Part shown: positions 1-10,905 of the stretch, piece by piece
Position numbering within the stretch: the first letter of the stretch is position 1
How the letters are laid out: every line of letters starts with the position of its first letter
Source of the DNA: Bactrocera neohumeralis
Taxonomy: Eukaryota > Arthropoda > Insecta > Diptera > Tephritidae
Length of the DNA: 64,000 nt
Direction of reading: 5' to 3'
Assembly: GCF_024586455.1 (NCBI RefSeq)
Contig: NC_065922.1
Span: 28,950,089-29,014,088, forward strand
Position numbers and translations under genes: made by a program
The notes under the pieces: generated by a model
Told to the model about the DNA's origin: nothing
Seen by the model: only the letters and a program-made list of their open reading frames with translations
Databases searched by the model: none

Positions 1-574
1 TTGCCTTCTCTCTGCGGACGAGCACATTAAGCAGTAAATGCTGCAATGACGTGACTTAATGTTGTTGTTATTGTAGTACAATGCGTTATCTACCTCGGCT
101 GGCGCCTGTCGTTTAGTCCGTATGCTGATGGATGGCAGGTGCCGTGTGTAAGTGAAATTAACAGGTATTTATGCGCCGCTCTTGCTGGATGTGTGTGTGT
201 CTGTGTGAGTGTTGTCATGAATTAGTGTGACATAATCGTGGCGATACAAGGAAGGATGCTTTACCGGCATTTGTTAGTTATTTGATGCAAATGTGGTTTA
301 ATGCGCGCGAAATGACATGAAAATTGCCTCGCGTGTTTGAAATGATATCAGCGGAACTGTACAATGTGGGGTGTTTAGTGGGAAAAAGTGCCGAAAAATC
401 AGATTATGCGATATGAGACTATATTTGGTGGGAATATTTTGAATTTTAAGCGCTTCACGTATATTTTTGACACGCTGGGAACACTTCATCAGCGTATAAT
501 AGTCTTCTTCAGCTAATGGTTACTTGACAAAGCTAAAACTATGTGGATATATACATATAAATGGTCAGAGAGAC
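1..574. other. Unique-looking AT-rich DNA with short TG microsatellite
   Basis: No coding signal is recognised. A TG-rich run lies near 188-216. The 63-codon frame on the minus strand at 298-489 has no motif and is taken as chance. Confidence 0.5.
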
Positions 575-1060
575 GAGATGAGTTGAAATTTGGACAACTG
601 TTTGCCCGTCTGTTCGTCTGTGAAAGTGATAACTTCAGTAAAAAATCTGATATCTTGATGAAACTTGGTACAAATGTTTCTTGCCACTATGAGAAGGTTG
701 GCAGTGCAGATGGGAATTAGAGGATTGTCATGTCCACAAAATCCAAAACCTATAAAGTAATTTAAGCAAGCTTTAAGATACAAAACAATGATTTGGTACA
801 GGGAATAATAGTGAAAAGAAACATTTGAGGTATACAGATTTTTAAAAGTGGGCGTGACTTCGCTCTTGGGCTTTACATAATTGTCTTACACATCACTAAA
901 TACCATGTCAAACAAACTTACTGAGAAGAAGTGTTTTAGCACCTCTTCATACACTGTGAAAATAGATGAAATGAGATGATAACACAATGCTCTTATATTG
1001 GTTTTGTTGAAAACTACTAAAAGCGACAACTCAATAAATAAATACATAATCTTATCGTAT
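575..1060 (+). repeat. Dispersed repeat family R2, copy a
   Basis: This stretch matches 14160-14731 in the same orientation. Shared landmarks in order are a block around 840 reading AAAAGTGGGCGTGACTTCGC (AAAAGTAGGTGTGGCTACGC at the other copy), a block CTCATACAYTGTRAA about 110 bases later, and GGAAAACTAATAAA-like sequence near the end. It opens with a short CCGTCTGTTCGTCTGTG run near 607-622, which recalls the (GTCY)n tract of mini-me elements, but the rest differs from mini-me. No protein is encoded. The class of element is unknown to me. Confidence 0.55.
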
Positions 1061-1129
1061 AAAAATTTGCAGAATATAAATTAAGCACCAATGAAGTTAT
1101 CGGCAAAAAGCCGATATCGGACCAAGACA

Positions 1130-1350
1130 CCAGATACTGAATATGGTCTATGGCTGACTTTATACCGAAAATATCGGTCAATCTGTACGATATACTAATG
1201 AAATTCAGGGGGCATAATTTCCTGATAATATTGTGCCCTTGTATTTGACATACATATGGAGAATAGGCTCAATAATTTTCACAGGTCTCATATACATTAC
1301 ATAAGGACTTTAAAATTTTCTGTCGACTTAATACCATATAAATCAATCAA
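1130..1350 (+). repeat. Dispersed repeat block R5, copy a
   Basis: It shares with 15825-16105 the ordered pieces TTTATACCG, ATATCGGTCA, a TAATGAAATTCAG box and a following tract ending CCTGATA. In both places it lies directly upstream of an R3 repeat, so R5 and R3 may be parts of one longer element. No coding capacity is seen. Confidence 0.45.
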
Positions 1351-1357
1351 CCTTTAA

Positions 1358-1873
1358 GTGGTTGCATGGGTTTACGGGTTTCAAAAAATCGATTTTTTTT
1401 ATTATATTATTAAATTCTACCACACCTCTAAAATATCGTCCGAAATTTTTAAGTTAATCTGAGTTATAGTTTCGGACAAAAAGCCTGTGCGCTCGAGGTT
1501 CGCTGGGCTAAGTCGCTGTCTTTAAACTCGTATTTCTCGAAACTGTGTTTTTGAAGTCGGTGGGGAAGATTTCTCGAGAACTACACATCCGATCAGGCCT
1601 TTGAGATACAATTCTTAAAGACTTAGGCGAAGGTCAAGTTTTTAACTAGAACGCGTTGTTTTTCACTTTAGATGATTCTGTAAACGCGGACGCATCTTTT
1701 TCCGAGGAGTCATCGAAAATAGCGTCGCAATGGCCGGGTTTAAAATATTTTTACACAATTTTAGAATTTTTTTGTTAATAGATAGTGTAGCAATAAAAAT
1801 TTTTGATAAAATATTTAATTTTTTATATGAGAAAATTTTTTTGAAAAATTGCTGTTTTTTACCCGAGTGCATC
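1358..1873 (-). repeat. Terminal-inverted-repeat element R3, copy a
   Basis: Reading the minus strand, this matches 54928-55634 on the plus strand. Shared landmarks are an end with CATGGGTTTACGGG followed by TTTCAAAAAATC, the box TTCTCGAAACTGTGT, the box TTTCTCGAGAA, the box TTTGAGATACAATTCT, and an opposite end with GTTTTTTACCCGAG. The last few bases of the right terminus have decayed here. It looks like a non-coding DNA transposon (MITE-like). The minus-strand frame at 1663-1872 is a chance frame in AT-rich DNA. Confidence 0.6.
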
Positions 1874-4860
1874 TTTTTTTGGTAATAATATGTCGTGACG
1901 CTAAAATCAAGTCCATACTACTACTACGATAAGCAACAGCAGATCGAACATAATTAAGAGACTTACCCTATTATCTTGAATAGACTATGATTTGGTGTCA
2001 AAAATATGTGAAATCCCTCCGTGAAACCTCCTCATTCTATGTACATATATTAAGGATAATGATTTCATCAATAGCCAGTTTTGAGAGTTTTCATAAGAAA
2101 ATCGGATAAAAGCATTTTTTGAACGTCTTCTTTTTATCCGTATAACTGAGTTCCAATTTAGTAAATCCCTTTAATTCGGACTCATAGCGGTGCTTAATTC
2201 AAATCGACATTTTACCAGGTCAAAACTCATTAAATAAATTGTTGTGAGTCTGCATCGAAGGAGAAGAGACCCCGTAAATAGTAATTCTGAAATTCCCTTC
2301 CAAGAACATGAATAGATTCATATTGTCTTTTACCATTTCTTTTTTTTTTCTAAAACTACGGATACACTGACTTTCACGCCCGGTTGAATAGGAACAACGT
2401 CCGGTGTGTTTAACGTGAGTACCTGCTGACGACAGCCTTACCCCATGGCGCTCAAAAGCACAGCGAATTAAATCAATGCGTTGATCAGCGCCCTGACTAG
2501 GCATTTTCAGTTTGGCAGTGTGAAATGGACACACTAACTACCTTGGTTGGGTTCGAGGCCCATCTAAAATCTTTTACCGTGCTTTGGTTTTGAGAGTTTT
2601 CATAAGAAAATCGGCACCCGGTTGAAATGCAACTTTTACACAAATTCAACTGACAAAGTTCATGCTGAATATTTTACCATTTCTTTTTCTGACTTCCCAC
2701 TGCGTTGAATGACCAGACATAGGTTGCATATCTAATGGATTTTAGTCGCCTCTTGACTTTGGGTTTCAACCAAAAGGAACAGTCCGATTCGGATTAGATT
2801 TAGAAAAGATAATGCAATCGTACACCAAATTTCTCTTGCGATAAAGACATCAAACGCCGGAAAATATAATATTATTGCACTTGAATTATCTCGCTAAATT
2901 AGTATGGGCAGTGGAAAACTACAAAATCACAGGAAATCGTGAAGCCATTATTGCAAGACTGCCTTTCGAGGAGTATTGACTAAAACATCAATAGTTTATC
3001 AGCAAAAGTAAGACATATTTTCCATTGTCAATGCTTATGAAAAACTTTGTGTTATTATGCATACAATGTTTCAAAATTATTATGGGATATTAATACATTT
3101 TTTAAGAAACTCAAATATGTTTAGAGTACCAGCCGATCTCAGACGACGATAAAAAAGGAACCTCCAGTGATTGAACTAAGGGGCTACACTTTACGAGGCT
3201 GCGACTCTAAAACTATTTGTTATATCGATTTAAAATTTTAGTATGTTATTCTTAAAGGTATAACCTAACGAAATATGAAAGAAAAAAAAAATTCATATTA
3301 GCAGTGCTCCTTTATACATTGAAAAGTGTTAGCGAATAGAAATGGGTTAGGTGAATATGCTCATGCAGTCAATAATATCAATGTAACAGTTATTTGCCGC
3401 ATAAAGCAAGAGACTCATAATGAGATCGAACAATAAAAACACAGCATTCGTAAAATTCGCACTTCATTTTGTGGAAATCGCTATAAAATGCTTGTAAATA
3501 TTCATGACTGTCCCATTGACAAGCAAGCAGCACCACAAAAATCGCACAAGTGCTTATAGTAAGTATATGGAAAATCATGTCGAATGTGTACAGCTGTGCT
3601 TATAATGCAAGCACATTTCCATGCGCATATATGTATGTATGTACTACTTGGCGATTGCAATTGATTTTCTCATCGTTTTTGAGTTTCCACGCATTTGGCG
3701 ACACTGCTTCGAAAGGGGATTTGCTTATGAGTTTGTGTTTGTATGTATGGCAAACGCATTTCAACTACAAACATACGGAGGTCACACGCATAATATTGTG
3801 TTCCGATAACAGTAAAAACAAATGGGGTGTTTATGAAAGACCAGCGAGGGGAAATGGACTCACAACATCGCTCACAAATCCATAATCACATGATCACATA
3901 ACACAACTCGTAATATAAGCTATGAACAGTTAGAATTAACGGTAAACTGTTAATGATTTGCGCTGTTGCAATTAAAATGTGCAATGCAAGTGCTAAAGTT
4001 CTTGGCCGCTGCAAACGTGACGGAGAGCGTGCGGAAATTAATATGAAAAGTTATGATCTCGTTTTAGAGCGCCATGATTTTGAAATAACACGCATAAATA
4101 ATATTTATATTAGAAGTCCAGTGGATTTTTTACGATAATCTATGTTTATGCTTAACACTATCAATTTTTAGCGTTTATTCCATTTTTTTTATTATGAGTT
4201 TTAGATGACTCATTCATGACTACTCAGATTTTATTCAACAAGAATTGAATTCTATTGATGACGTCGCATTAGAAATATTGATATTACATACATATCTGTG
4301 AAAAATGATATATGTAAGAAAAAGTTTCAAAGGAAAGATGTTTTATAATTATAAGATGAAGATTATAGTAAAACCAAAGTTCTCCACAACACTTGAAATA
4401 TTGAGAGTGAGAATCTTATAATGATCAGAATCACATGAGTTCCTTTGGGCGCGAATACTGAATGAATTTTAGTTTATGATATGGACCTAGTCGCCCCAAA
4501 GAAAGATTTCATAACAAAAAAAAAAATTAGTTAAACTTCACAGTGATGTGACTGATGTGAGAAAAATATTTCCTAAAATTTTAGCTATTCTAAATATGAG
4601 TCCAACAGGTGATCTCGAGCCTTTTCTAGCGTATTTTATGCTCCTGGGATTATTTTAGCTGACCTGTTAACAGCATGCACCGCTACAATCGAAATATTAG
4701 TAATGTTCCTTATACCTTCCCCATATGTGTTCATTAAAAGATCTAACTGAAGAGAAACAATCTTCAGCATTCCAAAATCATAGAGAAATTTTATAGACAT
4801 ATCATATAAGGAAAGAAGTTTGAGCAATTCAAGGGCTTCAATCGTTGCAAAGACACCGAT
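1874..4860. other. No gene recognised; one local 28-bp direct repeat
   Basis: The stretch is AT-rich with a few short frames on both strands, the longest 111 codons at 3550-3885 and 104 codons at 2220-2534 (minus). None carries a motif I know, and they overlap other frames. A perfect 28-bp direct repeat beginning GTTTTGAGAGTTTTC occurs at 2078-2105 and 2587-2614. A homopurine/pyrimidine-poor microsatellite TATGTATGTATG sits near 3630. Confidence 0.45.
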
Positions 4861-4872
4861 TTATAAATATTT

Positions 4873-5236
4873 TTTCTTCTTCTTCTCTACTACCGTAGAC
4901 ACGCGGTTATAGTCGAGTTAACGACAGCGCGTCAGTCGTTTCTAGTCTTCGTTATTTGGCGCCAATTTGAGATACTAAGTGCAGTCACGTCCTTCTTCAC
5001 CTGATATCACCAACGTAGTGAAGGTCTGCCTCTTCCTCTGCCTCCATCGGTGGGTACTGAGTGGAAAAAAGCTGGGGGGTTCTTATTCATCAGGACAACA
5101 TGACCTAGCCAGAGTAACTGCTTTCTCTTGATTCGCTTAACCATGTCAAAGTTGTCGGATATCTCGTACAGCTCATCCTCGGTACTCGCTTGCTACTGCG
5201 CAAAGGACCATACAAATAAGCGTTATAAGTAAACTC
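4873..5236 (-). pseudogene. 3' end of an RTE-like non-LTR retrotransposon, antisense
   Basis: On the minus strand the translation in shifting frames gives a piece of the C-terminal tail found in many insect LINEs: DELYEI, then KRIKRKQLLWLGHVVLMN, then GGRGRGRPSLRW, then ISNWRQITKTR, and finally the NSTITA ending. The element tail is the CTTCTTCTTC run at 4874-4885, that is an AAG microsatellite on the sense strand, as in the copies at 60340 and 24400. Only the last 120 or so residues remain and at least one stop interrupts them, so it is a 5'-truncated dead copy. I assign the RTE-like group from the LGHV and GRP..RW motifs; the exact clade is not certain. Confidence 0.75.
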
Positions 5237-5329
5237 ATTCTCTCGTGCACTTCTTACGCCAACTTATCAGTTGTTAAATATCAATATTCAGTGGTGGAAA
5301 TTAAAAGGGACATATCCTCCGCGCGTTTG

Positions 5330-6180
5330 TTGACTGAGCAATGAATGCCGCTGCTTACAATGTCACGCTTTCAAGCTGGCTCCTGTTAGAGTCATTACGC
5401 CGCAGGCAGGCGGCTCCTAGCGAAGGCTGGGTTGAAAGTAAAAGCGAGATACAAGGCGGCGGTCGGAATATGCAACCGCCTCGAAGGCAAGTTCAGCTTG
5501 AAGGAAGAAGAGGTGAAACGGCTCTCTTGGGCTAGGGAGGAGGTGAAGAACGTTCGGGCACACTTTGCCACTCGAAATTGGTATAATTTCTCAGAACCAG
5601 CGTTTCTAGTCATATTGATGAGCATATCGCTGGAAAGAGGCAGCGTTCAACAGAGAGCGAACCAAAGGCGCCCTCCGAAAAGAGGAAGTGCAAAGACGTA
5701 GCCGGGAAGCTAGATGTCAAGCACGCGGACGACAAACCGACAACGTTCAAGGCAGCGGCAGCTGCCAATGAGATTGCTAAACGGCATTTGGCCGTCGCGC
5801 TCATAGACCGTAGTAACCTGCTAGGACAAAATGTAACAAGAGCGGTAAAAAATAGTGGAAATGAAGTTATTGGAAGCCCTCTTCTCGTGAATGGACGGTT
5901 AACCGAGCACACCCATGCCGTCATTTGATGGAGTAGGATGGCTTAGCGGTGTCAAAATCTTAAAATGCAACTACGACACGCCGCTAACATGGGTCAGGGA
6001 AGCGGCCAGAACACTTTCAAGCCTGTGGGAAAGAGCAAAGCTGGTAGACCTCAGAAGTATTCGCGGCTGCTACAAAGACAGAATCCGGACGTGCCAACTG
6101 GCGACTGGAGGGTCTTAAGCGCGGCGAAATCCATTAACGAAGGTGGAGGCCAAAGCTATATCCTCCAGAGCTGTGCAACT
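5330..6180 (+). pseudogene. Broken DUF4780-type sequence
   Basis: Three reading frames have to be combined to follow the similarity. The first (5432-5630) gives a lysine-rich region with EEVKRLSWAREEVKNV. The second (from 5637) continues with SEKRKCKDVAGKL and HLAVALIDRSN, typical of the linker before the domain. The third (5915-6010) gives GVGWLSGVKILKCN and TPLTWVREAARTLSSLWERAKL, and a further shift gives LLQRQNPDVPTGDWRVLS and INEGGGQSYILQ near 6060-6170. That order (tryptophan-rich start, CxxD-like segment, LLQRQNP..P..DW) is the pattern of DUF4780, a domain of unknown function common in transposon-like insect proteins. At least three frameshifts make it dead. Neighbours on both sides are LINE tails, so it probably came with a mobile element. 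Confidence 0.6.
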
Positions 6181-6399
6181 AATATTGATATAATACAAAG
6201 GTTCCAATCGAAAACGCTTAGACTATACATGTGCTCACGACATTTTTCTTTAAAAATTTTGAAAAAAATTTATGAGGGAGGTATTCTTGAATATCTAAAT
6301 AAATTACCGATATATTCGATTTTCTCAAAAATTTTAGGTTGGAATACCTCTTTAATTGATATCGAGGGAATCGATCATCCTGTTAAGAGATCTCGTTAG
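6175..6399 (+). pseudogene. C-terminal tail of a Jockey-type LINE
   Basis: The frame 5965-6399 leaves the DUF4780 similarity near 6170 and continues with NIDIIQRFQSKTLRL, the start of the well-conserved C-terminal block after the reverse transcriptase of Jockey-clade elements (IQRFQSKxLRxI). The rest is more diverged, ending with a WNTSLIDIEG...VKRSR segment that resembles the usual ...RRLKR end. The frame ends at TAG 6397-6399. No reverse transcriptase motifs are present, so this is only a 3' fragment. The joint with the preceding sequence is in frame and is noted as a finding. Confidence 0.6.
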
Positions 6400-7126
6400 T
6401 ATAATTATTTCACACAAAAAGGAACCTTCACTGTTTTCAAGTTTTTCGATCAATACATTAAACCTACTATAGGCTTCTGCGCCTATAAGTATGTGATTAT
6501 TTGCATATTTCTATGCGGACTTTTGCAATAAAAGGAAAACACGTGTCAGTGTAAGCCTGCCCTTTTGCATCTTTTCAACTGTCATGCCCATTTCTGTGGC
6601 ATTACTGATTTCTATATTTCTAAACCGCCCAGTGTATACTTGTATGTGTGTGGGTTAATGTTGTGTCAGCATTCGTTGTATGTATGTGCTCATGCTCATT
6701 TGCATCTTTCTTTTTTTGCCATGTCAAACACATCACTGTAATGATGCGCGCTCGCTCTTGTCGTCTCTGGCGTGGAGCATATGTAATATTTTTATTTTTT
6801 TATTACATCGCACTTTTACTTTTGTATTTATTTTGTTTTTGTATTTCTATTTGTTTGTCCTTTGTATTATTCCTCTTTTGCATTTATTTTTTATTATTAT
6901 TTTTGCGCAATTTGTGTTTAATGATGTGTGCTGGCGTTTAAAGGCACACGCACACACCTATATGTGTAGACACACAGTTGTGTGGGCGACATGTGGTTGT
7001 TGTCAATGTGTTGGTGCCACAATTATGGCTGCAACATTCGTTTTTATGCGCGCCCACCAACCATCCCGCGTTTGCCACTTGGTGTTCTTTTACTTGGCGA
7101 CAATTTGTAGCGGTTTTTGCTGTCTT
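6400..7126. other. T-rich and TG-rich DNA, no gene
   Basis: Frames here (for example 6648-6941 and 6680-7168) are long only because the plus strand is T-rich and has few stops; they encode runs of Phe, Leu, Cys and Ile with no motif. TG-rich stretches occur at 6630-6690 and 6940-7000. Confidence 0.5.
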
Positions 7127-8321
7127 TATACCCTGAACAGAGTAGTTTGTAGGTTAGGTTTGTGGTAGGCCAATGAGCCACGCATAGATAAGTTTTGATC
7201 CTTTGCGATACCAGATGGAGTTCAGTTACAAAGGCCATGAGAAAAAGTCATCCTTTAGGATGTCGGCGTGACGCGGCGCGAATTTTAAGACTCGTAATGC
7301 GCGAACCCCAGATGCTTACATCGTAGGCTAGTCAATGCGGGACAAGTGCACAACAGATGCTCCAACTGTTTCCCTAGTGCCTTGCTCTAGACATTTCCCG
7401 CGGTTTTGGATAGTTTGTAGGACCGAGAAGAATGCGTCCGCGGCGCTATTAAGTTTATTTAGTCATGTTCTGTCGATAGCTGGTTCCTAAGTTTTTGAGA
7501 TATCGATCTGAAATTTTGAACACGTATTTTGCTTCTCAAAAAGATGCTTATTTGCCGGATTCACCGTTATCGGACCATTATAGCATATAGCTGCCATACA
7601 AATAGACCGAATAAAATCAAGTCCTTGTATGACAAACTTTTTTATTTGCCAAGATATCTTCACGAAATTTAGTATGGATGATTCTTTAAAGCAAACCTAT
7701 AATTTCTGAATAATTTGCTCCGATCAGACCACTATTGCATAAGGCTGCCATACAAACTGACCGGTTAAAATTGAGTCCCTGTATGGGAAACTTTTTTATT
7801 TGCCGAGATATCTTCACGAAATTTGGTATGGATGATTTCTCAATATAAGGCTATAATTTCTGAATAATTTGCTCCGATCAGACCACTATTGCATAAGGCT
7901 GCCATACAAACTGACCGGTTAAAATTGAGTCCTTGTATGGCGAACTTTTTTATTTGCTGAGATGTCTTGATGAAATTTTGCACAGATTATGGCTCAAGAC
8001 TTCGCTATAATTTTCTAAGAAATTGTTCAGATCGGACTACTATAGCTAATAGCTGTCATACAGACTGGCCGATTAAAATCAAGTCCTTGTATGGCGAACT
8101 TTTTTATTTGCAAATATATCCCAACAAAATTTGGTAAATATTATTGTCCAAAGCTTCACTATAATCTGCAAAGAAATTGTTCAGATCGAACAACTATAGC
8201 TGTCATACAAACTGACCGATTAAAGTCTTTTCATATCCTTTTATCTTATAAGAAATGCATCTGTGAAAGGTATTCTAGCTTCTGTGCAACCGCAGTTAAC
8301 GTTATTTCTAGTTGTTTTTTT
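7127..8321 (+). mobile_element. Mini-me/DINE-1-like element M1 with internal 154-bp tandem repeats
   Basis: The head TATACCCTGAACAG is at 7127-7140. The body resumes at about 7455 with TTTAGTCATGTTCTGTC, which matches the conserved TCGATTTAGCCATGTCCGTC core, followed by TTTTTGAGATATCGATCTGAAATTTTG. Then a unit starting CTGCCATACAAAC recurs at 7591, 7745, 7899, 8053 and (diverged) 8210, a period of 154, 154, 154 and 157 bases. The tail is GTGCAACCGCAGTTAACG near 8285-8302. About 310 bases of unrelated, more GC-rich sequence (7141-7450) lie between head and core. These elements encode no protein. Mini-me was described in Diptera as carrying (TA)n and (GTCY)n proto-microsatellites around a conserved core; its relation to Helentron-type rolling-circle elements is proposed in the literature and not proven here. 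Confidence 0.75.
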
Positions 8322-9743
8322 CTTTTTACTCTCCCTGTCACACACTGTCATATAGGCAAGGCACACATGCCCACAAAGTCAACTACAACACATGCTTCTA
8401 CACTTTAACACGTACATATATGTGTGTGTGTAGAATTTGTTCAAATGGCGTTCAAAAATATTTTCTTTCCGCTTTTAAGCTGCGTGGACCATTGACCTGA
8501 TATTGCGGATATGCTCGCCTACTAAACAGTGTTTCTGTGTGTGTGTTCAACGTATTTATGCATGCAACTAGGTTTTTATAGCATTGCTTTGCCTTACTTG
8601 TTCTTGTTGTTGTTGGCATTTGCATGCGAATTCTTTATCGTCATCGCTCGTTTAATGATTGCTCTACAAACTGTCGGCTTTGAGGGGGTCAGTCGGTAAT
8701 CATAATGGCACTACCATGTTAGGTACTGTACCTGTATAATTGTTTGTTCTGCTCTACATGTCTACATGTCTACAAATATGCAAATGTGTGTGCGCGGATG
8801 TTTTTGTTTACTGAAGTTGATAATTACAGAAACTACTTCAACGCTTGAGCATCCTTGACACAAGCGCGCACACACACTCACATATCTCCACACATTTGTA
8901 GAGTCTTGCATGCAGACGCGAATATGCTTGCTTCATTTGCAGGCTTACACAAACACACCCATACAGACATACAGTCATAGATTGAAGCTATAAAGGCGCA
9001 TAAAGGCACGTAAGTTTCGATCATATCTCTGAGCATGCATTTTCACTCACACACACACAATCACACACACTTAAAGGCGTATAATTGTCGACTGCTCAGC
9101 TCGTTTCAACTGCGCAAATGAAGCATCAACGATTTGCTTGTGCGTGTGTGTGCGTGTGTTTATTGCTTCTTCACTCAACTTTTACCTGCCACATTTCCTG
9201 TCGCAGCGCAGCAGGATGCAATTTAAAGAAAGTTTAGGTTTTATGTCTGCAATATAATAAAGTCGTTCAAATGCAACGTTTAACAACTTACTAAGCGTTT
9301 TATAAATACTCTCGACATACTCATGTCACATGCTATTCGCACTAAATATGCAGTTCAAAGTACTTAGGCGTGTGTTTATTGCAAATACTGTGGACTACTA
9401 GAACACATACATGATTCCAAGTGAAACTTACAGTTCTAAGTTAGTATTTGTAGCGCATTAATTGAGTAATCATTAAAGAATATGAATAAAATTTAGTAAT
9501 TAATTCCATTAAGAGTTAATTTAAGTAGTACTTGATTACTTTTAGAGTAGTTGAAGTATTTGCAAATGTAATGGTTATTTGAAATATGAAAGGGACAGTT
9601 CTAGTTGAAAAATTCCAAAATCAGTTTGAACTAAATTTTACATACTAAGAAAAATTAATATAATATTAATCTTGAAACTTGTAAAAGCGAATCGAAAATA
9701 ATTTCCCAAGATAGGTACACCTCATTAAACTATAGTTTTTACC
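8322..9743. other. Unique-looking DNA with CA/TG microsatellites
   Basis: No coding motif is seen. Short CA or TG runs occur near 8420-8435, 8535-8550, 8790-8800, 8868-8884, 9045-9070 and 9140-9160. The composition suggests ordinary intergenic or intronic sequence. Confidence 0.5.
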
Positions 9744-10250
9744 TTATATTTGAAAAACGAGGGCATTGAAAAATATGTGCTTAGAGTCTTCTATGCACTC
9801 TGTACATGTCGGACGATTCGGAGTAATGTCATTGTGGTATCTGCAAAGGTGGCTTCTAAAGCATTCATGTCCATTAAATACTTGTATTTGGGTCAGATGA
9901 AAATCCAGGTCTCCGTGTCGTCTGTCTATACACGAGTGGATGTCTGGTAAAAGTCTGTGAGTCCAGCGTCCTTTGTATGAGGAATTCCACCGCTGCTGCC
10001 ACATTTTAGTGCTCTTCCTCTTCTCTGTCTTTGCCGATACTGTTTTATTACTCGAAATGCAGAAAGCCTATGCATTTATTTCTTAGATCGACTAATTATT
10101 TAGCCACTGCTAACACCATGAGATCGTCTACATACGCTTTTAGTTTCATGTCTGTTGGTTGCTGTCTTCTTAGCACACCGGGGCATATTTTGGGTATGAA
10201 GCGTGTCAATGCTGGACTCGTATCAAAATAACAGAATCTTTGGCAAAAAC
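9744..10250 (-). pseudogene. R1-type LINE remnant, reverse transcriptase to C-terminus, antisense
   Basis: On the minus strand, 10231-10095 reads QPTDMKLKAYVDDLMVLAVA, with YVDD matching the reverse transcriptase active-site box (usually YADD). Further along, 10004-9747 is an open 86-codon frame with WNSSYKGRWTHRLLPDI, IDRRHGDLDFHLTQIQVFNGH and CTECIEDSKHIFFNALVF. That is the C-terminal block of R1/LOA-type elements (GRWTxRLIPDI, DFxLTQxLTGHG, and a C..C.....EHxxF.C zinc-binding tail). The few hundred residues normally between these parts are missing, so the copy has an internal deletion besides frameshifts and stops. LFNALVF replaces the usual C in the last zinc ligand. Confidence 0.8.
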
Positions 10251-10800
10251 GTCATTAAGTATAGGTTGCAAAAGAAATGCTTGACAATGTAGCTGAAGAC
10301 TCTAAATTACTGGCAACGAGACGTGGGTTTATGAATATGAAGTCGAAACTGTCTAATAATCCAAAAATTAGCGAAAGTCGTAAAAGCTAAAACTCACAAA
10401 AAGCACTAAAGGCCATTCCAGCCGAGGTTTATAAAAAGTTTTAAGATTTAATAAATCGTTGGCATGTTTATATTGTCTTAAGAGTACAATATTTAAAAGC
10501 GATACTAAAGATTTGTATTAAAATAAATAAAACATTTTGTTCATCAGTTAGGTAAAATTTGATCAGATGGAACTGTACTATCTTGCTTGGTATTAAAGGT
10601 ATAATTATTCAATTTACTCGAAAGTTATGGGCCATTCTCATTCATTTTTCGACGAAATCTTTTTATAGTCTGCATTAGTGGCTGTATTTGTTATCCCTTT
10701 ATTATTGGAGATACTATTGAAAACCCGTAGTCAGCGTTTGGGGTGGTAAATATGCGATGCTTTTGTGTTATTTTTATTTAAATTACATATTGGCGGGTGC
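10251..10800. other. AT-rich DNA, nothing recognised
   Basis: No motif, repeat copy or long frame was identified. Confidence 0.45.
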
Positions 10801-10811
10801 CAAACCTATCA

Positions 10812-10905
10812 GCACAACCTCAGCTGGGTAGAGAAGTTTTATTGAACATTTTTATACAACGAGTCGATTGCTCTAAGACAGACGTTCGATTCCAACTGCA
10901 GCTCT
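10812..10905 (+). other. tRNA-like promoter boxes, possible SINE head or tRNA relic
   Basis: CCTCAGCTGGGTAGAG at 10819-10834 resembles a tRNA D-arm/A box, and GTTCGATTCC at 10884-10893 fits the B box. They are about 65 bases apart, which is longer than a standard tRNA but possible with a long variable arm or an intron. I cannot fold a matching acceptor stem around them, so a functional tRNA is unlikely. A tRNA-derived SINE or chance are both possible. Confidence 0.25.

Noticed and set aside
2540..2560. GGTTCGAGGCC as a tRNA B box
   Set aside because: No A box at a plausible distance and no cloverleaf around it.
6680..7168. 162-codon hydrophobic frame suggesting a membrane protein
   Set aside because: The strand is T-rich, so Phe, Leu and Cys runs follow from composition. 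The end runs into the mini-me head.
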